DNA of 64,000 bases from Lytechinus variegatus (Eukaryota; Echinodermata; Echinoidea; Temnopleuroida; Toxopneustidae), in assembly GCF_018143015.1 (NCBI RefSeq), contig NC_054757.1:17846285-17910284 (forward strand). The letters are read 5' to 3'. The translations under genes were made by a program, and so were the position numbers. Position 1 is the stretch's first letter, and each line of letters opens with the position of its first letter. The notes beneath the pieces are model-generated. The model had not been told where the DNA came from and searched no databases. It saw nothing but the letters and a program-made list of their open reading frames with translations. Positions 45,553 through 57,525 of the stretch are shown here, one piece after another.

Positions 45553-46714
45553 TAGTAGACTTGTTAAGAGGTTGAACGCTGCATTTTTGAGTACAAATGT
45601 CCAACTTGGCACAAATGTTCCTTGAGTCAAAAGAAAAAGATTCATCCAAAGAGACACGCTGTATCTATGCAAATAAGCAACTAATTTGCATAAATTTGCA
45701 TATTATGTCGATATAGGAAAAACAAGTAATTCAGAATAAATATTTCACCAGAACTGCCCTAAAATTGGAAATAAAGACTTAGGGTAAGACAGGGAAGAAA
45801 ACTGTCATAAAATAATTGGGCTATCCTTGTTTATTATTACCTAATTTACATAAATTATGCAAATTATAATTTTAAAAAGAGTATTTTTTCAAGAATCCTG
45901 AACTGTTTTATAAATAACGGCAATTAATACGAAATGTCAACATTCTACATGAAAGAGAATATATTAGCGAAAACATCGATATGCTTCATGACAGTATTAG
46001 TGTCTTAATTTGCTTAGAAAGAGGGCAAATATGTCAAATGTATGACTTGATATTGCGCTAAAACGAGACCAAAACAACCTCTATGTCACAGTCACACTCA
46101 CGAATCGGACAATAAAGCGATCAATGGTATGTCATTCGAGATAACACAATCTCAACACAATAGCTTCCATCGGCTTCTCGTATCGCTTTTGTTGGTGTGT
46201 CTGCTACACCGTAATCTGTGATACATACGGGCAAAATGCATTTCGGTATCGGTAAAACACTATTAATTTTGTTTTATTTGTTTCTCTTGGAAAATTTACA
46301 GGAGACATTGCTTTGCAGGTTACTGCTTAAATGAAGCTCTGGCACATGAATCATGACGAATGTACCCTACCTCAATCCTTATTTTAACTTTGTTAAAATA
46401 TATATCTTTTGGAGACCCCAAAGTGGCAAAACTGCATCTCCCCGGCATTCCCGCTACTTTACAAAACCAGTTTGACTTGTATTATCTACTTGGAAAACAC
46501 AGATGTATGAGACATCAGACAACATGATTCCTGAAAAAAAAAATATTTTTGTTTATTTAAGCCATCGGGAGCCTTTCGAATTTACCCCATCCCCTCTCCG
46601 TATTTCGACTTTGAATACAAAAAATATCTTGTTTTAAAGCCATCGGCAAGGCAAATTGCGTTTTTTTTTTGTTCTAATAAAGCAACTTTTATATCTATAT
46701 CTTTATACTTACAT

Positions 46715-46805
46715 TCATCATTATTGATATTATTATAATTATTATTAGTATTGTTATTATAATTATTATTAATATTATTATTGTTATTATTACTATCATT
46801 GTTCG
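46715..46805. repeat. (ATT)n microsatellite in the left palindrome arm
   Basis: TTATTATTATAATTATTATT-type run. The mirror copy in the right arm at 50278-50318 is (AAT)n and shorter, so the tracts have changed length independently. Confidence 0.7.
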
Positions 46806-47147
46806 GCCGTTTGTAATAGTTCTCTAGCACAGTAAAGGCTATTGTTCGGCCGTTTGTAATAGTGCTCTAGTACAGTAAAGGCTATAACCCAACAGGAGCA
46901 TGCCTAGGATACCCTTTCCCTTTTTGGTTTTATGTATTAAAAATAGTTTATTGTCTTTAGAACTCTTAAAAGATTACTTTTGTTTGTATTGATACCTTGG
47001 AATAGATTGAGGAGAAAATACTCTTCAACTGACATGTAGAGGAGCTGTGGTAAATTGAAGAACAGCCACACTGCCCTTTATTGATTCCACTCTTTGTTGA
47101 ATTTAAATATTCTGAGAGCCCAATCGGAAGAAAGATACATTTCTACT

Positions 47148-48308
47148 CAGTGGCGTACCGTGGGCCACGGCATTGGGGGGGGGGGCACCAGCAAAAAAAT
47201 CGAGTCACTTAGGGAGCGCGCGAAGCGCGCTAAGTTTTTAGGTATACTGACCTAATAGAAACATTTTAAGGACATGCAGTGCTATAAAAAGGATATGTAT
47301 CTCACTGATTGAATAATGCGAGCACGAAGCGCGAGCTGAAAATTTTTGATATTCAGACCTAAAAAGGGACATTATAAGCATTTTTTTTGTAATCATGATA
47401 TGTACCTGCCTTGCTATACAATGCGAAGCGTGAGCTGAAATTTTTGTATATATTGACCCAAAATGGGGAATATATTTTAGGAATCCATTAAGATTATACA
47501 TATCTCAGCAAAGTCATCTAATGCTAGTACCAACCTTTGCTGATTCTGTTAGAATTACATATAAACACATTAAGCATTTTTTGGAGACATGGTAATCATG
47601 ATTATCATACGCATCTCACTAATCAAATACTGCGAGCGCGAAGCGCGAGCTGAAAATTTCGGAAATTCAGACCTAAAGGAGGCATTCTAAGTCTTAATTG
47701 TTTGCAGGAATTCACTAAGACTGTACGTATTTCATTAACCAAATGATGCGAGCGCGAAGCGCGAGCTGAAAATTTTTGATATTGAGAACAGAAAACTAGA
47801 CATTTTAAGGACTGATTTTAGAAATTCATTGAAGAGTAGACATCTCACCAAACAACTAATGCGAACGTTAGCACGGACAGGAAATGTTTTATATTAGACC
47901 TTAAATAGGGCAATCAATTTAAGTAGTCATAAAAAAGAGAAAATGTCACTACATGAAAAAATTATGACTCGAATTGCGAGGTAATGTATTTGGTGTACAG
48001 TATTGATTTGAAAACAGAAGGTTTTAGTACATCAGGATTATTATCTCTTTAAATGGTCTATGCGAGCACCAGGAACAATAAAGTCATAGGCCCTGTGAGC
48101 AAATAATGTTTCAAAAGTTTGAAAAAATGCTTTTTCATGTAATATAACATAATTATAATATAACATTTATAATGAACATAATTTCTTCTTTCCCCACTAC
48201 GTTTCTCTTCCTTTCTCCCGCTTTTTCGCCCTTTCCCCCTTTTTTTTTGGGGGGCAGCCGATTGGGGGGCACGTGCCCCCATGCCCCCCCCCCGTAGTTA
48301 CGCCACTG
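47148..48308. mobile_element. hAT-like non-autonomous element containing GCGAGC units (array 2)
   Basis: The ends are CAGTGGCGTACCG and its inverted relative TAGTTACGCCACTG. It is flanked by a perfect 8-bp duplication TTTCTACT (47140-47147, 48309-48316). Eight-base duplications and CA..TG ends are hAT marks. The interior is not coding. It consists of about seven GCGAGCGCGAAGCGCGAGC-type units (near 47212, 47316, 47422, 47632, 47745, 47860, 48058) with the same AT-rich linkers as array 1. The right arm of the palindrome shows the unoccupied site (AGTAGAAA once, near 49060), proving this is an insertion. Confidence 0.88.
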
Positions 48309-49244
48309 TTTCTACTACACACAGTAAAGCCTCTTTGCGTTCTCCTCTTGAAAAAAAAAAAAAACATAGAAGGCATTGTTTTATTTCTCATAATAAAAGT
48401 TCGTGTACGTGACGGTGGCCTGTCGAAGTTGCCAAAAACCGTTTATTTTGTTTTGACAATATATATTTAGAATATCGTCTAAATGAAGCCCTCATCTGGA
48501 AAAGGGCACTTATTAAAGGCAGCATCTACATTATATATAGAGGAGGCCTTGGCACTTGGAAGAGGGGGCTGAAGCTTGTTTGATTTCTTGGGACCAAAAT
48601 TTTACATTGAACCTTTTTCGTTTTTCAAATTAACATCAATAAATTTTACAGGAAATAAACAAAAAGGATTGCACTACAAAATGAATTTTTTTGGGTAACG
48701 TTTCTTTTTTTTTTTCGTTTTGTCACATCTGCCGGAATTCCAGGGGGGTGCTATCTATCGAGAATAACACACGCAGCACCCCCCTCGTCCGGAAAATCTT
48801 GCGTTGTGCTTCAGCCCCCGCTTCCAAGTACCAGGGCCTCCTCTATGTAATGTAGATGCTGCTTTTAATAAGTGCCCTTTTCCTGATGAGGGCTTCATTT
48901 AGACGATATTCTAAATATATATTGTCAAAACAAAATAAAGGGTTGGGCAACTTTGACAGGCCACCGTCATGTACACGAACTTATTTTATGAGATATAAAA
49001 CAGTGCCTTCTATGTTTGTTTTTTCAAGAGGAGAAAGTAAAGAGGCTTTACTGTGTCTAGTAGAAACGTATCTTTCTCCCGAATGGGCTCTGAAAATATT
49101 TAAATTTAACATAGAGTGGAAGCAATAAAGGGGTTTGAGTATTTTAGAGCTTACGTGTGGCTTTTTTTCAATGTACTACAGCTCTTCTACATGTCAATTG
49201 TAGAGTATTTTCTCCTCAATCTATTCCAAGATATCAATACAAAC

Positions 49245-50129
49245 CATGGGCGGAAATCCCAGGGGGGACAGGGGGGCGTGTCCCCCCTACTCAAAATAGT
49301 AGGGGGACACAATATCAAATGTCCCCCTACTTTTTTGGGTCTTTGGTGATGCTAAGAAATATATCACTCAAAATGGGAATAAAACGTACGTTTTGGGGCG
49401 AGATGACCTTTTTTTTATTAATTTTTTTTTGCTTGTCAAATTTATTTTCGTCAAAATGACCTTTAAAGGGGAATCCAGCCTTGGCCATAAAATGTTATGT
49501 TGGGAAGGAGAAAAATAAATTAAACAGAATGGTGAAAGTTTGAAAGAAATCGGACAAGCAATGAGAAAGTAATAGCTGCTTTAAAATTGAGATCACTAAT
49601 ACTATGTAGATTTCAAATTGGCAACTGTGTAAGTAAATTATGACAAGGGGCAAGGACAACTTTCCCATAGGCCATGGGTACTCCTAAGTACCCATTCCCC
49701 TGGGGCAGTAATCTAAATATAATCCAGGTAGTATATTGTAGTATGTCCTCATGAAAGAAAAATATAATTTGAAATAAAACATTTGGGAAAAATTACATTT
49801 TAGCCATAATATGTATTGGAGTACATGGAAGAGTAGTCCTTGCCTTACATCACTATGACATCCCATATGCGGCCAATTTGAAGTCTCCATGGGTATAGTG
49901 ATTACCAATATTTACAACTTTTAAAAATTCATAACTTTCTTGTTGTTTGTCCAATATTGTTCAAACTTTCACCTATCAACTTGTCTGATTTTTCTTTTCC
50001 TTATAAAAACAAGTTTTTATTTGGGTTGGATTCCCCTTTAATTTTAGGTAATAGCGTTTTATTTTTTTTTGCTTGTAAAATTTTCCAGACCCTTGTCCCC
50101 CTACCTTTTGGGAGAAATTTCCGCCCCTG
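49245..50129. mobile_element. hAT-like non-autonomous element, CAGGGGCGGAAAT termini
   Basis: Starts CATGGGCGGAAAT and ends AAATTTCCGCCCCTG. It is flanked by a perfect 8-bp duplication ATACAAAC (49237-49244, 50130-50137). Just inside lie GGGGGGACAGGGGGGCGTGT and CTTGTCCCCCTACC. The left arm of the palindrome preserves the empty site (GTTTGTAT once, near 46987). A TTAA-type MITE is nested within it. Confidence 0.88.
49467..50037. mobile_element. TTAA-flanked MITE (Kolobok-like termini), nested in a hAT-like element
   Basis: Ends AGGGGAATCCAGCC and GGTTGGATTCCCCT with TTAA on both sides (49463-49466, 50038-50041). Internal pairs such as GGACAAGCAATGAGAAAGTA / ACTTTCTTGTTGTTTGTCC also fold. It is the most recent layer in a three-deep nest: palindrome, then hAT-like element, then this. 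Confidence 0.85.
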
Positions 50130-51506
50130 ATACAAACAAAAGTAATCTTTTAAGGGTTCTAAAGACAATAAACTATTTTTGAATACATAAAACCAAAAGG
50201 GAAAAGGGTGTCCTAGGTATGCTCCTGTTGGGTTATAGCCTTTACTGTGCTAGAACATTATTACAAACTGCAGAACAATAATAATAATAATAACATTAAT
50301 AATATTATTAATATAGATAAATATGAAATATAGATATAAAAGTTGCTTTATTATACCAAAAACGCAACTTGCCTTGCCGGTGGTTTTTAAACACGATGTT
50401 TTTTGTTATTTAGTGTCGAAATACAGAGAGAGGATGGAGTAAATTTGGAGGGCCTCCGTGGACGTATAGTCTTAAATAATAATAAAAAAAACTATCTTCA
50501 GGAAACATATTCACTGATGTCTCATACATCTGTCTTTTCCAAGTCGATAATACAAGTCGAACTGGTTTTGTAAAGTAGCGAGAATGCCGCGAGCCGGGGA
50601 ATGCAGTTTTGCCACTTCGGGGTCTCCAAAAGACATATATTTTAACAAAGTTAAAATATGGATTGATGTGGGGTACATTCGTCATGATTCATGTGCCAGA
50701 GCTTCATTTAAGCAGTAACCCGCAAAGCAATGTCTCCTGTAAATTTTCCAAGAGAAACCAATTAGAAACAAATAAAACAAAATTAATAGTGTTTTACCGA
50801 TACCGAAATGCATTTTGCCTGTATATATCACAGATTACGGTGTGGCAGACACACCAACAAAAGCGATACGAGAAGCCGATGGAATCTATTGTGTTGAGAT
50901 TGTGTTATCTCGAATGACATACCATTGATCGCTTTATTGTCCGATTCGTGAGTGTGACTTGACATAGAGGTTGTTTTGGTCTCGTTTTAGCGCAATATCA
51001 CGTCATACATTTTGACATATTTGCCCTCTTTCTAAGCAAATTAAGATACTAATACTGTCATGAAGCATATCGATGTTTTCGCTAATATATTCTCTTTCAT
51101 GTAGAATGTTGACATTTTGTATTAATTACTGTTATTGATAAAAAACAGTTCAGGATTCTTGAAAGAATACTATGTTTTAAATTATAATTTGCATAATTTA
51201 TGTAAATTAGGTAATAATAAACAAGGATATCCCAATTAGTTTATGACAGTTTTCTTCCCTGTCTTACCCTAAGTCTTTATTTCAAATTTTAGGGCAGTTC
51301 TGTTGAAATATTTATTCTGAATTACTTGTTTTTACTATATCGACATAATATGCAATTTTATGCAAATTAGTTGCTTATTTGCATAGATACAGCGTGTCTC
51401 TTTGGATGAATCTTTTTCTTTTGACTCAATGAACATTTGTGCCAAGTGGGACATTTGTACTAAAAAATGCAGCGGTAAGCCCCTTTTTTGCAGTTAACAA
51501 GTCTAC

Positions 51507-52271
51507 TATACCGTCTCTTTTCAGGAGTCTCTCTCCATTCCATGTTCTCTTCCTCCCCCCCCCCCCTCTCTCTCTTTTTCAAACTACTCCTTTATCGTCT
51601 CCTCTCTCTTCCAGCCTCCTCATACCTCCCTTCCTTCTCTTCATGCTTCCTCTTTCCTGTGCCTCTTCTTTCCCTCTCTCAATTCTCTCGTTCTCACTTT
51701 GTGTTCAGAAAGGCTCCCGGATAGTCCGCAGACTAGCTCGGGTGCTGCATTGTTTCTTTACATTTTCTTAATTCCCATCCATATAGGTCGGGTATTCTGG
51801 AGTCGGGACCCCCCCCCAAAAAAAAAATCCCAAAAATTATAGTCAAACTTTTGTTTTGACTTGTTTTGAGGGAAAATATCTGAGTCATCATATAAAAACA
51901 GATAAAGATTTAGTGCTTGACATTTGCAATACTCTCACATATAATGTAGCTGTGAGGTGAATTTAAACGAGACTTTTTTTCATATCTTGGATGAAATTTT
52001 CATTGTTAAGCTTGATTTCTTTATGTTAGGATTCATATTAACCATGGCTGTCGACACAACCTGACCTTAGCAAGTTAGATGGGTACATTGCTACTTGGTT
52101 TACCCCTGCCCCTTTTATCTACTTTCCATTCATTTTGGTTCCATCCCACACGGTCTAATCCTAGTTCATCCACAACCAATTCATCTATTAACCTTTTGGT
52201 CTAATTGCCAGTAAGCCCACTTACAATTTCGTCCAATTCCCTGTTACACTTTATCCATTTGGTCTTATACC
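51507..52271. other. Intergenic DNA, pyrimidine-rich then mixed, no gene
   Basis: 51530-51710 is CT-rich low complexity. A C-run followed by an A-run lies near 51810. Nothing coding is recognised. Confidence 0.45.
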
Positions 52272-52813
52272 CCCGGGGGGCCACTTCCATTCACAAGTGG
52301 ATAATATGCGCGACCATGGGGTCTCGAAAAGCACCCTACACACGTAATTTTCATATTCTGAAAATGCACCCCTTAACAGGTATTGGCGTGTGAAACCCTA
52401 CCCTTAACAAGTATTGGAAACAAAACGATACTCTTGGCAAATATTCCCTGAAATGAACCCCTAAACAAGGAATTTTTTATTGTTGTATCACGGGTCCTTC
52501 GGTCGTAGGCTTTACCTTATTTGGAGTACGACCCCACCTTCTACATCTCGCGCAAATCGGACTCTAGAAGTGTTGGGGCAAAAAGGACATCCTTTATAAA
52601 ACATTTGAATTTTGTTTTATCATCCCCGCAAATTCGACCCTAAACACGTAATTTTCCTAGCGAAATAGATACCCTTTTTTCATTATTTTTGTGTTTTTGA
52701 AACCCTTATCACGTTACGTATGTAACGTGCCCTATTGTGAAAAAGACATCCTTTTTACGTGTTTTTTTGGTCGCGCATGGTATCCACTCGTCAATGTAAG
52801 TGGCCCCTCCGGG
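52272..52813. mobile_element. Non-autonomous element, GGGGCCACTT..GGTCGCGCATGG family (copy 2)
   Basis: Begins CCCGGGGGGCCACTTCCATT and ends AAGTGGCCCCTCCGGG. CTTATACC flanks both ends (52264-52271, 52814-52821), an 8-bp duplication that points to a hAT-like mechanism. The interior aligns with 11297-11818. Confidence 0.85.
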
Positions 52814-52850
52814 CTTATACCATGAAGTCTGTATGATTATATGAACTATT

Positions 52851-53054
52851 TACACTGTAAAAAAAAAAACGCTGTTTAAATGTTATTTGTTTAAGCCTGT
52901 CACTCTAACAACTATTGTTTAAACTTAAAAAAACTGTTTAAACATTTTAAACCTTTGAAACAAATTGTTTAAAATGTTTAAACAATTTAGAAAAAGTTTG
53001 AACAACTTGTTAGAGTGACAGGCTTAAACAATGTGCTATTTTTTTTACTGTGTA
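52851..53054. mobile_element. Palindromic MITE rich in TGTTTAAAC
   Basis: Ends TACACTGTAAAAAA and TTTTTTACTGTGTA. TTTAAGCCTGTCACTCTAAC then AA pairs with TTGTTAGAGTGACAGGCTTA. The centre is a series of TTTAAAC/GTTTAAA motifs. It almost abuts the preceding element. Confidence 0.8.
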
Positions 53055-53236
53055 TAAATCAAATTTTCATTTGACAAAGTGCCAGATAATTGACAAAGTA
53101 GAAATTAAACCATCTCCAATTTATGATTAGACTATTTAAATAATAATTAGACCAAGTATATGGTGAGACCAAATGGGGATTGGACCAAATTGATATTTGA
53201 ACAAATGGGTTTAGCCCATGTGGTGTTAGACTATAT

Positions 53237-53534
53237 GGCCCGTATTCTGAAGTCGGGTTTAACTTAGACCATGGTCTAACTCTGTGCTAAAATTATGGGA
53301 AGCCAAAAGTGTCGTAATTTTTATGTTGTATGTTTCTATGTTTACTGTGCTCTTTCCTGATTCATCGATGGTGAAGACAATCATCTATTTATACTTCCTA
53401 GACAATTATGAATGATTTGAGAGCAAAATGAGCTGAAATATTATATCTCTACTGTAAGTGATTTATGTAACAATTGGATATCCAAACTTACATCACACAC
53501 ACAAAAAAGTTAAACCCAACTTCAGAATACAGGC
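53237..53534. mobile_element. MITE, GGCCCGTATTCTGAAGTC family (further copy)
   Basis: Left GGCCCGTATTCTGAAGTCGG, right AACTTCAGAATACAGGC. The interior matches the copy at 19304-19614, for example GGGAAGCCAAAAGTGTC and GATGGTGAAGACAATCATC. Confidence 0.8.
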
Positions 53535-56500
53535 ATATGAGTGGACCAGCTGCTTGTTCACCAAATGAACATAAACCAGTTATTTGGGCAAGAATATGCA
53601 GTTTGAGATTTGCGACAAAATTGTGACAAAGTATAAAGGCAAGAAAACATTAGTAAGGACATGCAAAGGGAGAAGCTGTACTGTCCGGCGCAAGGGCATA
53701 AGAATATCATTTTGCAACATAATTGTCACACAAATTTTGACGCAAATGTAAACCAGCACATTTGCTCACAGGTGACTGCACGTAACAATATCAAGAACAT
53801 CCATCAATCAAAAACGAGAGACTGCATGAGTATGGAGGAAAGAAAATTAGCTCAACATCTTAATTTATTTCTTTTTGTCTATATACAAGTTTACATAATC
53901 ATCTGTACACATCAGTGGCTTAAGCTAAAGAATGTACGATTATAATCATTTGCACACTTTCTTGCTATAGAAAAAAAGAAGTAAAAGAAAATTTAAAAAG
54001 AAAACTGGTGAGACATGTACTGTCTAAAATATGGAGTTCGACACATAACATAGCTAAAGTGCTTGTAACTTTTTCTCTTTATTTTTTTATCATCAATTTT
54101 GCAGGCAATAATTCCTTTTTTTGCCATGACATGATGTTAAAGATACCATAACTCTTGGCGGAGACATATTTGGAGGGAAGTTCTACACGCATATAGTACA
54201 GTTTTGAAATGATAGAACAGCGTTAAAAAAAGAAAACAAGAACTGGGATTTAAAGAAAAACACATCAATATACACGAATATCATATCGAAAAATAGTCTT
54301 AAATGTCATAAATAAAGAATACACCATTGCTTTGCACTGGTTTTCAAAATTATTTCAAATGAGATTGACAATTTGTTTTTTCTCTGGTTACAATGTAATC
54401 ATCAACACTTCAAACACTTAACTTCCCTAATACTTGGTAAACAAACGACACAGCCGGTTTGTTGTATATAGTCTATTCTCCTTTGTACATTATATACACG
54501 GTTAAATTTACACCCGATGGGCTTCAATACCCAAGCATATGTCAAAAAATACATTTTTTCCATCTTTTCTACACCAGTTGATATCAAAACACAAAAGTCA
54601 TAAATACGGACCTACATATATATATCTCAAAAAACATTCCCCAAATCTATTGTTTGGTAATCAAGCCATTCAGATCCTATGTACAATAATGCCTCACCTA
54701 CGCCAAATTTCAACATGAGAAGAACTAAAAAGCCATACATACAACCAAACAAATTCAATTTATACAATTCAATAGATATATATATTTATTTATATATATA
54801 TTTTTTCTTATGCCACACAATAAATGGGCAAAAAAAAATAAATTTCTCACACCATTCTCATTTCATGGATGCACATTGTACGTCTTGCACATCAAACCAT
54901 TTTTTTTAAATTAAATTAAGAACAAAATTGACAATTATGAAATCTGAATATTCAGTTCATTAACTAGTCTTTATATGATACAAACTTGAATTTTAGAATT
55001 AATACCCATTCTTGTACATGTACCTATAACTCCATATCTATTTTTTTTAAAAGAAACCTTATTTTTTAAACCAAATTTCTAATTTAGAGTATACTAATAT
55101 TGATAGCAAGAGTTGTTTTAAGAACAAGAGTTTGCAAGAGCAATGCAATGTGATGATGAATTTAAAAAATGAAAGAACATTGAAATATAAAAGCTGTGAT
55201 CAATAACTATTATTCGTCTGAAAGTAGCAAGTACTCATACAATATAAATCAACAGTTGGAGCACTCCTGAAATATGAACCGACTTCTCACAATCTGTCAT
55301 TACTCAATCATTGTCAAATATGTAATACTGCATCGTTTTGGAATCAAACTTAAAGAGTGGGCATCAGCTTACAAGCGAACACTTTTCTAAACATATATTC
55401 TGTGTGTTTTAGGAAGTCGTCATGCATCAAAAAGGCAATCTACATTCCAAAAATGCCATTTCCAGCACAATTCAGATTTGATGGTTTTGGGAGTGGCACC
55501 GGTATATTTTGGTGATTGTTGCTGTTCTACAAAACCATTCAGTTTGTTTTTACTGATAACGAATCTGCCTAAATCGATTCTTTTCGGACTACAGAAAGTG
55601 ACTTGGGAAAAACTTGACTAATGTGACGTCAATTACACGTTTTCCAACTCTGGTCTGTAAAAAAAATATATACCAAGACTTAAATGAATGACATATGTAT
55701 GGTTTATGCAAGCAGTCTACTAACTATTCAAAGTTCATTGCTCAATACACAATAACACTGCTATATTTATTAAGAAAACCATTGGATTTTTAAGATAAGA
55801 TACATGTTTGATGTATTCATAGAAAAAATACTCAATCAGTTTCAGTAGGGGGAAACCCCGGTGTAGTGGTTCACCTGCACTCTCCCCCCCCCCCAATCAA
55901 TTATATCGGGAGGAGAGACCTGCAGGTCATAGTGATTCAGTTCGCTCTTCGCCTCCCAGGCACAGGAGACACCAAACAAATAATATCAATACCAAAATGA
56001 TGCAGTATAATTTATATGATCATGATTGAGTGCCGGTGATAGTGAGAAAACTATTCACATTGCAGGTACACTCACGCCTCAGTCACAATCCACGAAACCA
56101 CTCCAAACGGACCAACGGTATGCCATTGGTAATAATGTTATAGCTTTGATTGGTAAGCAGAAGGCTTCATTGGTGTGACAGTGGCATTACCCACAGAATG
56201 ATTGTGCTTGGCAAGGCTATAAAAACAAAAGAATCAAATTAGAATAAATAAAATCACAATTATAAATAAAAACAACATTTAAATGCTTCAAAACAACTTC
56301 GAAATATCTAAAATATCCATTACTCTTGGGCTTTACTCTATCATTCCAGAATAAAAAAAGGAGGAAAAATAAGACAGACAAAATTATGAAAATGTGAAAT
56401 AAATTGTGTCAATTATAGGGAAACTATGAATTTTTGAAATGTACATTCACTACATCCAAGTGAATTTCATATTTTGGTCCATGTTATTTGATGTACATCT

Positions 56501-56969
56501 ATTAAAGCAACAAACTTCGCTGTCCAATCTTCTAAAGTGGTATATTTATGTTCCACCCTATTATAGACTAATAATATCATATCAAATGCAAGTCCAAACT
56601 GCTCAATTTTAATTGGTTGAAAACAAAATGTAGTTGTTATTGGGAATTGTAGTCGATTGCGACTCATTCTGATACAAGCCCAAGAAAAACATGACCATGT
56701 TGTATAGCCCTTTGAATGAAAAAAGCAGTACTGCATTTATATCTCACAACATGGAAAATGTAAAAAGTAGTATTTTGTAATTAACGAGAGATATTTCAAA
56801 AAGTAATGTGCATATTTGATTTTCTCAGTCACAGTGAAAAACTAGTCATTCAACGCCCCCTCCATTCTATACAAACAAATTATCGTTGAATTTCATGACA
56901 TGGGTATTAATAGTCCAAAAGCAGCCAGATACCATATCTTGGCGCATTATAAATATCTGGATAATCATT
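53535..56969. other. AT-rich DNA downstream of KAT6, no gene established
   Basis: No protein-coding frame is recognised. Minus-strand splice-like signals occur: acceptor TTTGTTTTTATAG|CC opening at 56216, donor GAGGC|GTGAGT closing at 56076, and acceptor TTTTTTTACAG|ACC opening at 55654. The 141-bp interval between the first two has stops in all frames, so if it is an exon it is untranslated. Minus-strand AATAAA-type hexamers (TTTATT on plus) are frequent. 56630-56720 looks like another worn GCAATCGAC-type MITE. Confidence 0.35.
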
Positions 56970-57193
56970 GGGTGTTTTCAAGTTCAGTGTTGACCTTCTG
57001 GTGTTGGTGTTAGGTCAATTTTTACACGATTGTAACACCAAACATAAAATGAAGATGGTCCCGAAAAGTCACTCACTAGCTAATGAGATGTCAATAATGT
57101 GATCTGGATCAGTTTTACAAACTCTAGAGCTAGGGGGAAGCAATCAAAATTTCAACACCAGCACCAAGGCCAACACCAGACTTGAAATCACCC
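56970..57193. mobile_element. Palindromic MITE, GGGTGTTTTCAAGTTC ends
   Basis: Left GGGTGTTTTCAAGTTCAGTG then TTGACCTTCTGGTGTTGG. Right CCAAGGCCAACACCAGACTT then GAAATCACCC. These are inverted repeats. It is non-coding and lies downstream of KAT6. Confidence 0.7.
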
Positions 57194-57525
57194 ATTTTCT
57201 TCATTATCATTATCTGCAATCTCATGAAAGTGTTCTCCACCCAATGTTTCATACATTTATGCATCAGTATTTATACATTATTTGCAATGAATTGAAAATA
57301 CAGTCAAAATTGAAATTGAAATAGAAATTAGGATTTAATTTGCTGGACCCCAGTTTTACAAAATGCGTTCTCTAAAAGAAATGCTAGAAGTACATGACAA
57401 ATGTGTTATTACCTGATCAAATTAAAGGATTACAGTATCTTATAAATTTTAGGAGCATTAGAACTCTAAGCGAACAAGAAAACAAGAGACAAAACATTTC
57501 AGGAAAGTCCATACATGTATATAAA

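Larger units (their letters stand above)
45555..51506. repeat. Giant inverted repeat (foldback-type structure)
   Basis: The left arm 45555-48575 and right arm 48808-51506 are reverse complements at high identity along their lengths, separated by a 232-bp spacer. Matching landmarks: GTAGACTTGTTAA at 45555 with its complement ending at 51506; GTGTCTCTTTGGATGAATC (right) with its complement at 45640; CAACAGGAGCATGCCTAGGA (left) with its complement at 50215; and GGCCTCCTCTATGTAATGTA (right) with the left arm at 48520. Removing insertions unique to one arm (47148-48308 left, 49245-50129 right) leaves arms of about 1.85 and 1.81 kb. TA lies at both outer edges (45553-45554, 51507-51508) and could be a target duplication. 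No transposase or other gene is inside. Confidence 0.9.

Noticed and set aside
45555-51506. Large virus-like or Polinton element with long terminal inverted repeats
   Set aside because: The spacer is only 232 bp and no polymerase, integrase or capsid-like frame is present in arms or spacer.
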